A stretch of 64,000 bases of DNA from Ambrosia x helenae (Eukaryota; Streptophyta; Magnoliopsida; Asterales; Asteraceae), in NCBI GenBank assembly GCA_030844895.1, contig JAUTDX010000155.1, positions 248,001-312,000 of the forward strand, in the 5' to 3' direction. The translations under genes and the position numbers were made by a program. Shown one piece after another: positions 45,846 through 59,300 of this stretch. Under the pieces are notes generated by a model. It was given only the letters and a program-made list of their open reading frames with translations. It ran no database searches and had not been told where the DNA came from. Each line of letters starts with the position of its first letter. Position 1 is the stretch's first letter.

Positions 45846-46482
45846 ATACGGATCATACAACAACAAATTTGATAAACTCAGAGCTGATTTGGACATATTT
45901 TTGATCAAAATACATCTGTTTTTGCATGAAAATGGTTTTTGAGTGTTTTTGATTGATTTGAAGTTGATTTTGTGGTTAAAATCTAAAAATTCCAAGTATT
46001 AAAGTTGCTCCAAATCAATTCCGAATCATAACCTGATCAAGATCATTCAAATCCACAAACTTTTGAAAATCAGAGATCAAAATAACCGTTTTTCAAAGTG
46101 TAACCGTTTTTCAAATCTGAAAATTTCTGAAAATGGGCGAACCTGGAACCTAGTGGGTGAAGGTGAGTTGTGTTTGGTCGAACCTAGGTTATTTTGGGCG
46201 AACCTAGAAATTGTTTGTTTGAAGTTTTCACTTTCGGGTCACATTTCCACATTCGGTTGATAAAACGGGCGAACCTAGATTCATACTGGGCGAACCTAGA
46301 ATTTTCTGGACGAAAGTGGAAAAGTGTTAGTGTGTTTTTACATTCTGGTGAAGTTTTACATTCGTGTGATACTGTTTGGGCGAACCTACATCAGAAGGGA
46401 CGAAAGTGAAGCATTTTGGGCGAACCTAGTACTTAGTTTTTGGAAAATTTTCTAAGTGTTGGATTTTTCGAAGTTCGTGATC
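45846..46482 (+). other. Leader of the Copia element with GGGCGAACCTAG repeats
   Basis: No ORF. It holds about nine copies of GGGCGAACCTAG or GGACGAAAGTG variants between 46133 and 46430. Confidence 0.75.
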
Positions 46483-49400
46483 ATGTGGAATTTTCCGACT
46501 ACTCCGAGACCAGCAACGACACAACCACAACAGCAAGTGATGGTCCCATGGACGGTGGCAGCACAAAAGACGAGCACACAGTCTTCACAACCGATTAACT
46601 ACATGGCGATGACGAGCTCGATGCCTCAAAGTGTAGCACCTCCAGCACCACAACCTGACTACTGGGGAGTAGCAGCAGCGGTGGTAAACACTCAAACTAC
46701 AAATGCTATTTCTACATTGATTAACGATTTGTCTTCAGGTAGCGGGAATCGGCCACCGAAGCTCATGGATATACAAGAATACAATCAGTGGCAGAACAAG
46801 TTCAAGATTCACTTGGAAGGCATGGGAGTGGAGGGAGCAGAGGCATGGAGTATGATTGCTAAAGGTTACACAGCACCGATTTTGGAGAATACAGGTGAAA
46901 TGATTCCGTTGGAAAGCTTAACTGAGGATGAGAAGAAGAAATATGTGGTGGAAAAGAAAGCCTTTTCCCAATTGACTCAGGCAATCACAAATGATCTGCT
47001 GCATCAATTTGGGACTTGTACAACGTCTAAGCAATTGTGGGATGTGCGTAAGAGGAGGCATGATGGGAATGAGAAAACAAGAAGTTTGAGGATGGATGAA
47101 TTGAGAAAGGAGTTTGAGAATTTTTCTTATATTGGAAATGAAACTTTAAAAGAATTAACTCCTAGATATAGTCATTTGCTAACTGAATTGTCTAGTTATG
47201 GTATACAGATTCCTATGAAGAATTTGGTGGATAAGTTTGCAGATGCTCTACCACCTTACTGGGATCAGCATGTGGAAGTTCTCAGGGAGAAGGATGCATA
47301 TCAATACTGGACTATTCAAGAGTTCATACAGAAGCTGGAAAACAAGGAAATGGAAGAGAAGAGGAAAGCTAGAAGAGCACAGGTTCCTCAGAATCCTAGC
47401 TTATACTTTGGAGGCACTTCAGTTCCTGTGAGTAACTCAAGTTCAGGAGGGATAGTTGCACCACATGTTGCTTGCATTTCCAATGTTATGGAATCACCAA
47501 AACCTACCATCAACTACATGGCACAAACTTCATCCTACTCACAACCATCATACACACAACCACCACCACAACAACAATACAACAATTCCTACATTTCACC
47601 ATTCTCCCCAATGCAACAAGCATCTTTCTATACTGCTAGCCAATCTCAACAACCAATGAACCAAGTTACCCAACCTAATCAACAACAAGTGGTTTTGGAG
47701 ACTTCTAACTTGGGCAATGTGACAGTGGAAATTTCTCAACAACATATTGCACTAGTCTCAGCAATGGTTTCATCTTACAATGGACTTGTTGCTAGTCAAA
47801 TTGGGAATAACAACTTAACCAATGAAGACTATGCACAGATCGACAAGGAAGAGATGGAACTCATTGATATCCAATGGGCTTTTGCAAGCATTATGAGAAG
47901 AGCAACGGAGTTTATTGAAAAGACAGGTAGAACAGATTTGGGGACTTCTCCTAACACAACCTACGGGTTCAACAAGGAGAAAGTTACTTGTTTTAACTGT
48001 GGAGAAAAAGGTCACTTTAAACGTGAATGCACCCAGCCACCAAAACAAGGTAATAGAAACCCATTTAATGCAAGCTACCAGAATCGTCAACAACAAAACC
48101 AAAACCGAGTTTCTTACCAAAACAACAACAATTACCAAAACCGTCAAAATAACTCTAACAACAACCAAAACAGACAACCTAACACATCAAACCAGATCCA
48201 AAACCAATCTCCTAACAACACTAACCGAACAGTTATACCGATCACTACACCGAATGAGACACAACAGAACACGAGTCAGAATCAAGCATTGATGACTCAA
48301 CAAGATGAAAGGTTTGATTGGTCGGGATTGCAAATAGGAGTGGAGGAAATTACTACTGGTGGCAATGTGGCTTGCGTTGCTTGCAAGGTTGATATTGAAG
48401 AGTCGGTGATGGTAGATGAAAAGAAAGAAACTGAGTGTGAAAGTGATGAGTCTGAGGCTGAGATGGATGTGGAGAATGAACCTGTTGAGGTTAAGGTTGA
48501 GAAAACTAATTCTGGAGTGGTGATTGATACTGTTTCTGATGTTCCTGAGGAGTGTGAATCGGTTTATTCTGACTCAGACAGTGAATCGGATACGGAAGCA
48601 AGTGTTACATCACTCGATGATGACATAGATCAGTTGCTAGCAGAAGCGGATTTTCTGATGACAAGGAAGTCGTGTATTGCTGATGATGCTTTCACCAAGA
48701 TTGACTATTCCAAATTCTTTACTGGAAAGGAAGCTCATTTCGCATTGATGGCCATGACTGATCCGCCAAAACCTGTAAGTTCTGAGTCTAGCATTGATAT
48801 TAAAAGTGATAAATATTGTGGCACATGTGATAGATTGACTGAGGAGAATAAACAACTCCGAATTCAACGTGATAGTGCTATCATGAACAGTCAATCTACT
48901 CGCAAAGAGTTGAATGCTTTCAACAAGGTATTAGATGGCTACAAAAAGGACATTTCCGACTTGAAAAACACTTTATCATTAAAACAATTGGCAATTAACA
49001 ACTATATCAATGAAATTGAAAATACCAAGTTGGAAATGGCAGCCATAAAATGCTTTGCTGAGAAAGTAAACAAAAAGTTGGAAAGTTATAAGCACATTGC
49101 TTATGTGGTAGACCACATCGTAGATGATAACACCACTAATTACAAGTCTGTGCCATCTCCGGTTCTTTTTGAAAATCATAACTATCACCAAGTTATACCG
49201 GAGAGCTCGGTAAAATCAGACTCATCATCGGAAATGGAATCTAATACCTCAAGTATTGGTGATCCTCATTCCGATGTGAGACCGATTTTAGGCTTGAATG
49301 ATGAGGGTGTTTATGCTGAAAGTGTGGATTCAGACTCAGAGAGTGCTGATACTGGTAATGACCAAACTGTTAATGCATGTGAAATTCCAAAAGAAAATCA

Positions 49401-50515
49401 CATCATTACTACTGAACCAGTTTCACCATCTCAACATGTGCATCCGATGGCAAATGCTCATCGTGAGAAAAAATCTGAAAAGAATGTGTTTAAAAAAGAC
49501 CTTGAGAATGAATCATGTGACAAACCTGTCAAGGTGTTTTATCGGATGGAAGGATCCGATAAAATCATCTGATGAGGAATTTCCAATCAAAAATGCTAAC
49601 TATGCTAAAATAGAAAAGATTTGGCAAGAAAGCACTATTTGGTTCCCAAAACATGAGAGAACAAATGAGATTCCACCAGCAATTTTAAAGAAATTGTATT
49701 TGGATGTTCCTCAAGAACCAAAGGTCCATGTCACAGAGTTCATCCGACCAAATGACAGAGCTAATGGTTTTCATGAGCCTACCTACTCAAAAGGGCCACT
49801 CCCTGAGAGTTTGAGGAATCAACAGTACAATGATCAATTTCCTGTTAGATCATTTGCTCAACCAAATGCTCAATATGTTTTTGAAGAATATCGAAAATGC
49901 TTTAAATGTGGGGAACGTGGGCATTTACTTGCTCAGTGTCCATATGTAAGGCATAAAAGACATGAGGTTGAAGTGAGAAATTCCATGAGAAAACCGATTG
50001 ATCATTATGTTCCACCACACAGACGAGTTGTTCCTCAACAACAACAGTTTTATAATCAAAACAATTTTCATCAAATGAGGAACAATCGTCCAATTCAATA
50101 TGATCAAAGAAATCGGATTGCTATGGAACAATCATGGAGAAAGCCTGTGGTGAACGCAACAATTGATAGGCAAAAGGTTCCACAAAAACCAATTGTCAAA
50201 TCAAATGTTGGACCTAAGTCTGTTAACTCAGATAAGGTAACCAAGAAAGTTACGTTTGTTAACAATGTTCAGAAACCGACTGAGAAACCAAAATCTCAAA
50301 TTCGCATTCTTAAAAGGTCTGAACAATCTTGGTCACCCAATGATACTCCAGGAGCTTCTACTTCTAAGGTCAATGAGAAAAAGGAAACTGTTTTGAACAA
50401 TCAGAAAAAGATTGATCCAAAACAAAAAGTTGTTGAAAATGTTAATGAGAATGTTTCTTTGAAAACTGATGTTCAAAGGCCCAAGACTCAGGCTTGGGTC
50501 CCCCGAAAGAACTAA
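46483..50515 (+). pseudogene. gag: Copia gag, frameshifted
   Basis: Capsid and RNA-binding protein. I chose the start MWNFPTTPRP at 46483 over the ATG at 46456. The N-terminal UBN2-type gag domain (LMDIQEYNQWQNKFKIHLEG, FGTCTTSKQLWD) is followed by Gln/Pro-rich linkers, a CX2CX4HX4C knuckle (CFNCGEKGHFKREC, 47989-48030), an acidic/coiled-coil region, and a second knuckle after the frame change (CFKCGERGHLLAQC, near 49898-49940). An extra A in GATAAAATC near 49565 shifts the frame; the downstream part runs in the next frame to TAA at 50513. At about 1,340 codons the gag is very long, which fits SIRE/Maximus. Confidence 0.88.
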
Positions 50516-50519
50516 ATGA

Positions 50520-53500
50520 TTTACTTTTTGTGTGCAGGGAGCTTCAGTTGGCCCTATTAGCAGTCTTTGGATTGTTGATAGTGGAGCTTCAGGCCACATG
50601 ACAGGGGATCTCGCATTGCTGTTCGACGTGAAAAACATCAATGGAGGGTATGTCGCATTCGCTGGTAATAAAGGTGGATATATCACAATGGAGGGGAGCG
50701 TGAGTAATGGGATAGTGAGCTTTGAGCGGATATCTTATGTGAAGCAGATAGATTATAATCTGCTGAGTGTCAGTCAAATATGTGATAAACAATTTTCTGT
50801 GCATTTTGATGACAAATCCTGCTATATTCTCAAACCGGGCTTCAAAATTCCAAAGGAGTGGATAATGTTGATGGCACCTCGCGTCAACAATCTCTATATT
50901 CTTGATATGTCCAAGGCGATGACATCACAGGGGCAAATAACATGTTTTCTATCCAAAGCAACTGAGAAAGAATCAATAATGTGGCACCGAAGAATGGGGC
51001 ACATTCATCTGAGAAAAATGAACCAACTTGTGAAAAATGGACTTATCGATGGAGTAAACGTGAAACATTTCCATCTGAATGACAAGTGTGTAAGCTGTAA
51101 GAAGGGGAAGCAACACAAACAGGCCCACAAAGTGAAGAAAGTCAACTCTGTTGAGATGCCACTTGAGCGATTGCACATGGACCTATTCGGACCGGTCAAG
51201 CGCAAAAGTCATCTTGGAGAGCTTTATTGTTTAGTTGTCACTGATGATTACTCACGATTTTCATGGGTGATGTGTTTGCAAAACAAAAGCGACACCTTTA
51301 ACAACCTAAAAGTTCTGTTCACTCGATTGGAGAATCTCTATAATGTGAAAATAAAGAGAATTCGGAGTGACAATGGGACGGAGTTCAAAAATGCCAAGAT
51401 GGTTGAACTTTGTGAAAGCAAAGGGATACATCATGAATATTTGGCTCCGTACACCCCACAACAGAACGGTGTTGCTGAACGAAAGAATAGGACTCTAATT
51501 GAAGCGGCTAGAACAATGCTTGCTGATTCAAATCTTCCGGTAATGTTCTGGAATGAGGCGATTTATGCAGCAAATTATACACTAAATCGGGTTCTAACAG
51601 TGAAGAAGTTTGGAAAAACATCTTATGAACTGTTACACCGACGAAAGCCCAACTTAGAGTATCTAGAACCTTTTGGGGCGCCATGCACGATGTTGAATCC
51701 AGGTGAGAAGTTTAGTCCTAAAGCTGAGGAGGGATACTTTGTTGGATACGCAACCCCGCTCAAACGGGTATTCAACAAGCGAACTCGTCAAGTGGAGGAT
51801 TGGGCTAACGTGGAAGTTCAACGATATACTCAAAATTTGCAAGGCACGGGTCCTGATTGGATGTTTGATTACAAAGACTTCTTTGAATCATTCAACCTAG
51901 ATAGCTTGGTTGAAGAAGCTGTTATCAGATTACTTTACGAGTGTGAAAACGCGACGACTTCATCGTTGGTGCGTCCAATCACCGTGAACCCCCTACCAGC
52001 TTCTAATGATACCAATGCTCCTATACAAGAGGAAGATGTGTTTCAAGAGGCTTCAACTTCATTAGACTCTTCAGAATCTGAAGTTGAACAATTTGAAGAA
52101 GTCATTCTTGAACATGCAGAAGAACCAGAGGCAATGCCAGTGAACCCAACTCCAACTCCAGATGTTGCTTCATCATCAAACACGGGTCATGATCTGGATG
52201 CTGTAGAAAACTTGACTGCTCAGACGGGAGTTATTGTACCTGATTATCCGGAATCTCGGATTCATCGTATTCACCCGCTGGAGCAAGTTATCGGTGATCC
52301 TGGAAGTGGTGTTATGACCAGAGGGCAGCTGAGAAGTGTTAACTCGCCAGAGAGTTTTGGTGCTTTAGCATTATATGCCAAAATTCAAAAATCTGGTAGT
52401 CAAAATGATTGGTCGTTTGCGTGTTATGTGTCGCAGGTAGAGCCAAGGACATATAAGGACGCTTTGAATGAAGATGCCTGGGTTGAGGCGATGCAGGAGG
52501 AGTTATTGCAATTCCAGAAATTGGGAGTTTGGACACTCACGGATTTGCCGCCGGGAAGGAAGAAAATAGGCACCAAATGGGTGTTTAAGTGCAAAAAGGA
52601 TGATCGTGGGGTTATTGTTCGTAACAAAGCCAGATTGGTCGTGCAGGGTTTCCATCAAATCGAAGGGATTGATTACAACGAAATCTATGCACCAGTAGCA
52701 CGGATTGAAGCTATTCGGATGTTCCTTGCGTTTGCTTCATACAAGAAATTCAAAGTTTATCAAATGGACGTCAAGAGCGCATTTTTGTATGGGAAAGTCA
52801 AGGAAGAGGTTTATGTCGGGCAGCCACCAGGCTTTGAGGACCCAATCCACCGGGATAAGGTCTACGTGCTGAACAAAGCTTTATATGGTTTGCACCAGGC
52901 TCCGAGACAGTGGTACGAGGAGCTAAGTACATACCTCATCTCCAAAGGATTCAAGCGCGGCCTCGTCGATTGCACCCTCTTCACGAAGAAGACGGGAGAT
53001 GATTTGCTTCTAGTACAGATTTACGTTGATGATATTATATTTGGTTCAACTAACGAACTTTTAGGCAGGGAATTCGAAACTGTCATGCAAGAAAAGTTCG
53101 AAATGAGCGCAATGGGGGAGATGCAGTTTTTCCTCGGCTTGCAGGTGGACCAAAGACCCGACGGGATCTTCATTCACCAGATGAAATACGTATCCGACAT
53201 CTTGAGCCGATTCCAGATGGAGGACTCTAAGCCGATGGATACCCCGATTCAACCCAATCACGGGATTGAGTGGACGCTAAGGGGGAGCTGACGGACCCAT
53301 TTACATACAGAGCAATCATCGGATCTCTGATGTATTTGACGGCGTCTCGACCAGATATTATGTATGCAACGTGTCTCTGTGCTCGCTATCAGTCGAAGCC
53401 GAAACAAAGTCATCTGACGGCGGTCAAGCGTATCCTTCGATATCTGAAGGGTTGTCCATCAAAAGGACTTTGGTACCCTAATGATGATGATTTTGATTTT

Positions 53501-53968
53501 ATTGCTTTTAGTGATGCAGATTGGGGCGGCTGTGATAAAGATAGCAAATCTACTACAACTGGTTGCCAGTTTTTAGGGAGCAGGTTAATTACCTGGCAAT
53601 GCAAGAAACAGACTTCCGTGGCGCTGTCTACCTGTGAAGCTGAGTACATTGCAGCCTCCAGTTGCTGTTCGCAAGTACTCTGGATCCAACAGCAGATGGT
53701 GGATTACGGTTTGCAGTTTCTTAAAAACCCCTATACACTGTGACAACGAAGCCGCAATTGCTTTAACTAAAAATACTGAAAATCATTCTAAAGCGAAACA
53801 TATCCGGATTAAATATCATTTTATCCGTGATTGTTACGCTAAGGAATTGATAGATATGGTCAAAATCCATACTGACTACTAACGTGCAGATTTGTTTACA
53901 AAAGCTTTTGACAGATCCCGCTTTGAATATCTTTTAAAAGTAAACAATATAAAAGAAAAACAGGACTA
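50520..53968 (+). pseudogene. pol: Copia pol: protease, integrase, RT, RNase H (frameshifted)
   Basis: Protease WIVDSGASGHM (about 50569); integrase zinc-binding MWHRRMGH...CVSCKKGK, catalytic core with HMDLFGPV, RSDNGTEF and NGVAERKNRTLIE; RT with KARLVVQGFHQ, QMDVKSAFLYG and the YVDDIIFGS active site (about 53023-53049); RNase H with SDADWGGC, LSTCEAEYIA and RADLFTKAF. PR-IN-RT-RH order defines Copia. It is broken at about 53270 (two bases lost next to GAGTGGACGC), at about 53725 (one base) and by TAA at 53879. No ATG opens the frame; it lies one frame away from gag and begins next to a TGTGCAG acceptor-like sequence. Confidence 0.93.
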
Positions 53969-55560
53969 ATCGGCACCTCGGTTTATCGCTTTTTAGTTTT
54001 AGTTTTTGTTTTTAATACTTTGCTAATTGGGAATTTCTCTTTTCTATCATAATCCTCAAAGAAGTTGATGCTTTCGAGGAGATTGTTTAATCCTCAAAGA
54101 AGTTGATGCTTTCAAGTGGATTGTTTCTTTCAAATTTTTGTTTTGTTTTTCAGAAAATTAAAAACCCAAAAATATGTTCTTTATTTTAGGGGGAGTCATT
54201 TTATCAGAAAAACCAAAAACATTGAAAAATTTCAAAAGACCTAAAAATTAGAAAAACCAAAATGATTTCCTGGATAAAAAGAGGAAATGATAGTACATCA
54301 GTGGGGATCTGACACAGGCTAAAGAATTGTATAGTATAATGAGACGTATGTTGATTACGTGTGATATGCTGATAGGCTTCGTAGACTAAATATTGCGTGC
54401 CTTAGTGATACAAACATAACAAACTACGCGTTTGTGGCTGAACACCTCATGGGCATATGGTCTTAGTACCGTAATTTCGTTTGATAGGATTGCCAAAATC
54501 TGAGGTTTCGGGTCGTTATGTTATGGTTATCCGGGATATTCTGATTAAACTTCTGTCGTATTGATTTACGGACCTAGTTTCATCAGAATATTTGCAAAAA
54601 GAGCTTAATTGCCAAAACCGAAAGTTACCGAATTGAGGAACTTTATGTTTTATTGATCAAAGATCATTATTACATCGTATTGACTTTCTGATGCAAATCA
54701 GTGGTTAATATCAGCCTCAACCTAGTGTATACGCACATGTTACTTTGCTGCATTCATTTGCTGACCTGTACACCTCTGTGCTATATACTTTGTAAATTTT
54801 ACGGATAACTCTGGCATAATCACGCGTTACGACGAAGCTTTGTGCAATTACTTGATACGGGAGTATGTCGTGTGTGTGGGAACCACAATGTGTTAGTCTA
54901 ATACACCTAATTCGTATCATTTTAAAGCATTGCGTAATTGTCTGCATGTGAGCTTACGTGGACCACAATATCAGCAATTGCCGTGTCACATATTGTTTCT
55001 AATGATAATATTAAAACAACCAGATCAACGCTGTGATCAGATTTCTCAGAAAACTGATATGATCCTCTTACCGGATATCACAAAATGTTTACTGCTTTCA
55101 TTTACTTTGATGCATTTTACTTTGTTGCATTTTACTTTTATTGTCAAAAGATACAAAATCCAAAAAGATTTTAGGTGTGTTTTGATAAAATTTCAGAAAA
55201 CCCAAAATTTTTGCATTTCTGCTTTATTTTTGATAACCGGGGATGTTTGATGGTCAATTTCTGAGATTTGATAACACCATCTGGGCTTTGTATCATTCAA
55301 AAAGTGAAAATTTGAGTTTTGGAAGTTTAACAGATTGAAAAATGTTGAACGGGATTCGAATTCGTGATTTGGTAAAATTTTCAGTTTTTTCCATTTCACA
55401 TTCGCCCTTAATTGGGTCGAATGTGGAAAAATCTTTACCTTCGGCCGTTACAATTTGGACGAATGTGGGCATTTTATACTAATATTTCACCTTCGGGTAA
55501 CAATTTCACCTTCGGGCCATTAAGTTGGGGCGAAGGTGGAATAGTCTCTTTCGTCCACCA
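53969..55560 (+). other. Non-coding region between pol and the extra ORF
   Basis: Contains two copies of AATCCTCAAAGAAGTTGATG (54051 and 54089), an AGGGGGAG purine-rich site near 54188 and, from 55395, clusters of CACATTCGCCC and GGGCGAAGGTGG motifs. No ORF of note. Confidence 0.6.
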
Positions 55561-55583
55561 TAAACGGGCGAAGGTGGCTTCTC

Positions 55584-55590
55584 TATAAAT
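55584..55590 (+). promoter_or_regulatory. Internal TATA box upstream of the extra ORF
   Basis: TATAAAT sits about 10 bases after GGGCGAAGGTGGC. The same motif-then-TATA layout is seen in LTR X (GGGCGAAGGTGGC then CTATAAATAG near 62038) and in LTR Y (GGGCGAATGTGC then CTATATATAG near 60160). It would start a transcript near 55615. Confidence 0.6.
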
Positions 55591-55726
55591 ACAAGTTTCA
55601 GGTTCGAACCTCAGTATCTGTTCTTAAAAATTTTTCTTCGATACCAAACCTTGTTGCTTTGATTCCTTTATTCTTGTGCTTTTGATTCCTGGTCAATCAC
55701 TGATCATTTTAAACCTAATTTCACAG

Positions 55727-56311
55727 GTAATGGAGCTCTAAACAGTCCGGAATCATCGTTTTTATGCTCGAACCTAGGGTTTTAGATTTTAGGGTTCCAG
55801 GATGTTTGTTGTTGATTAATTTTGAACATTTCAATTTACATCAGTTTTAGGGGAGAATAATCAATGAATTAGGTTTATAACATCGTTTAGTTGACTAATT
55901 GATCGATTGGAGCGGTTATAACCTAATTTCTTATTAAAACTGATGTAAACTGAATAATAAGGACAATTGGTCATACACGAAGGTTAATCGGCCATATTAG
56001 CACATATTCTAATCAAAATCAAGGATTAAAAACAAGTTTGAAAAATTTTTTAAATTTTGGGATGAACAGATTCACCTTCGGGTCAACAAAACGGGCGAAG
56101 GTGAAGATTTTGGGCGAATGTAGATTAAAACCGGGCGAATGTGTTTTTAATTCAAAAACTTTTCACCTTCGTCCAGAATATTTCACATTCGCACCTTAAT
56201 ATTCACATTCGTCCAGATCAAAATGGGCGAATGTGGAACTTTTAAAACCTTAAAATTTTGAATTTTTGTCGTTTTTGTATTTTGACGCTTGTTTTTGTTT
56301 TTGATGTGCAG
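55727..56311 (+). other. Predicted 5'-leader intron of the extra ORF
   Basis: Donor TTCACAG|GTAATGG at 55726/55727 and acceptor TTTTTGATGTGCAG|ATG at 56311/56312. Splicing would place the ATG of the extra ORF at the exon start. The interior is AT-rich and carries ten or so GGGCGAA-type motifs in both orientations (56090-56240). Confidence 0.55.
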
Positions 56312-59300
56312 ATGGCTGACCAGACTGAGAATGTTGAAACTCCAGTAGAGAATATCGTTTCAGAACCAGTTCCAGAGAACGTTCAGGAAGGAGAATCGTC
56401 AAGTACAAGCAGTTGGTTGTTTGAGAAAACACATAACTGTTGTGCTTATCTGGGCGATGAGGAAAAGAATGTCGAGTTTACTAGAATCATTGAATTCTTG
56501 AGGAGGAGCAGAGTTGTCTATGCTTTAGCTACTCCAACTATCATTTACAAAGATATCATTGAAGACTTCTACAAGAATGCGAAGTATGACTTCTGGGATA
56601 ATCAGACAATCATTAGAAGCAAGATACAAGACTTGGAGATGTTTATTACAGAGTCTGATATTAGAGAAGCACTCCAGATAAAGTTTGAAGTGAGTGAGGA
56701 TCCCAGAGAATTGTCGTGGACTGAACAGAAGGCTTGTTTCTCAAGAATGAATTACAAAGGTCCGATCACTGATGGATCTATGTATAAAGGGAAGCTGAGT
56801 GTGCAGTTCAAGTACTTTGCACATGTCATTATCCATGTATTTGGATGTGTGAGTGGAGGTTATGATGTGATGAGGAAAAGTCTAAGTTCGTTGATGGTTG
56901 CGTTGACTCTCAACAAACCATTCAATGTATCTGGGATGATACTGGATCGTATGCTTGAGATGTTAAAGGGTGTGAAGAAGAAGCAATTCATGCTATATCC
57001 AAGATTTCTCATGATGATTTTTGACCACAAGTATCCAGAATTGAAAAAGGATCCAACTATGATCCTAGGTCAAGATCACATAAATATTCGTACTTTGGTG
57101 AGAATGAAAGGATATAAGGGTGTGCCAGACAATGAAAAGCCACCTCACAGGAGACTCTTTGGAGCTTTAGCTAGTCAGGATTACACTGATCCTGGCAAGA
57201 ACAGAGCAAGACATGATGACAGTGATTCTGATAATGATGATCCCTTGGTGTATGTTGATGCAAGCACTAAGAGGAAGAGACAGGTAGTCAATCCCGGATC
57301 CAAAGGGAAGGGTAAGGGAAAGACTGATCAAGGAAGTTCTAAGCAACAGGAGGTGAGGAAGAAATCAACTGCTAAGAAAGGTACTGGTTTGGTGGATGAA
57401 GAATCAGTGGATTCAGAGGAAACAGAGGTAGAAGAACGATGGGATTCTGATACTGAGAATGTTAGGACCACCAAACGTAAGGCCACTATGGTTGGTGAGT
57501 CTGAATCTTTAAACAAATCGATTGAGGAAGCTGAGAAAAGAAAGAAGTCATTGAATGTTGAAGATGAAGGCTTAGGTGTTGACTTGGATGAGTTGAATAA
57601 TGGAGAGACTGTGGTTGTAAACTTGCCCAAAGCCAAGCACAAGACCATGTCTAAGAAAACAAGCACTAAACAGTTGAGAGAGAAAGAGTTAGCACAACTG
57701 TTGAAGGGAAAAAGAGTACCCGATGCTGGTACGTCATCAAAGCTATCTTCACCGGTCACCAAAAAGCAAAAGAAGTCTAAAGAGGCGGAGACAATATCAG
57801 CTGATCAACTAAATGTTGCACTGGACAATGTACTTGACATGTTCAGAAAGCCTCAGAAAGAAAAGGAAGTTGAGCCATCTAGATCCAAATCCAAGAAGGT
57901 CACTGTGGATGATGATGTAATGAAACAGGTGAATAAGAAAATGGATGATATGATGAAGATGATTGTGGCTCAACAAGCTGAAATAGCCAAGTTTAAGCAG
58001 AATGAAGAGAAAATGCTTCAGATTGTGGTTGTTTCTAAATCAAATCAGGATGAGATTAATGAGAAGGTTAAGAAGCTTGAAGCAAAGAATGAAAAGCTTG
58101 AAGGAAAGTGTGCAAGAAACAAGAACAGGATAAAGTTGATTAAAGAAGATAACAAAGAACTAAGGGCTGAGAACAAACGCCTTAGTGATTTGATTGATGA
58201 TTTGTATAATGTTGCACCCAAGTTGAAGGAGGGTGAAGAAGATAAAGAAGAAGAAGAAGAGAAAGTTGACTATGAAGATTCTGAATCGGATGAAGAAAAA
58301 GATGATGATGAGGATGATGAAGAGTCAGATAAAAATGATGATGAGGATGATAATGATGATGATGATGATGCTGAAGGGTCTGGGAGACAGAAAGAGAATG
58401 ATAGTGATAGTGATGATGATGATGATGGAGGAGATGATACTTCAAAGTTTACATTTGAAGAGAGAACATCCAAAAAGAAGAGTACTGGAGAATCAAGTTC
58501 AAAGAAGAAGAAAGGTGAGAACGTTGATTCAGATGAAAGTATCTTCTGGAATGAGAAGGTGAGGTCTTTATCAGATGATGCTAAACAAGTGTATAAAGAC
58601 ATGTTGGAAAGAAGAGAATGGACTATTGAGTTCACAGGATGTTTCGCTGAGATATTCCAAACTGATGACTTGAGATATGAATTGGAATACGAAGATCCTG
58701 ATCTTGAAGAAGGAGAAGTACCTGCTTCTGTGGCAAAGGAAATTTTGGATGGACTTGCACAGAGGGTAGGGAAAACATTTGAGGAGTTTATAGTAGATGA
58801 GTCGATTCCAGATATTTTTGAAAAGGATATTGGAAGTCACTCAGATGATAAGAATACTCCTGAGCTTGATGAAGTGGAGGTTGAAGATATAACTCATGAA
58901 GAGTTTCCTCAGTACTTCAGAGAAACAGATACAGATGAGATATTTCTTGATTTCACTGAGACACCAAACAATTCGGCAAAGAAGAAGGCACAGCAAAGAA
59001 GTGCAGAGTTTGTGGAGAAGGTGTTTGGTGCTGATAAGCAAGAATCTTCAAATCAATCTGATGAATTGAAGAGTTATTTGAAGAAATTGAGAGAAATGGA
59101 TGAGAACCGACCGAAGCCTGAAGCTCAAGGAAACTTTTATAGATTTCACAATGCCAAGTTCAAAGGCAGAGCTCTCGGGTGGACATATTTGGGCAGGCTG
59201 AAGTGCATAGCTGCTAAATGGGAAACAGGGATCTTGTATTTTAACAGATTCATTGATTTGCTAACTCTACCGTACTGGGCGGTCAGAGATCTATGCAGAT

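Noticed and set aside
54000..55390. A further LTR between pol and the extra ORF
   Set aside because: Purine-rich sites occur, but no TG...CA ends, no primer site and no match to LTR X or Y could be found.
58182..58635. His-rich and Ser-rich minus-strand frames and a Met/Lys-rich plus frame
   Set aside because: These are reverse or shifted readings of the GAT/GAA acidic tract in the extra Copia ORF.
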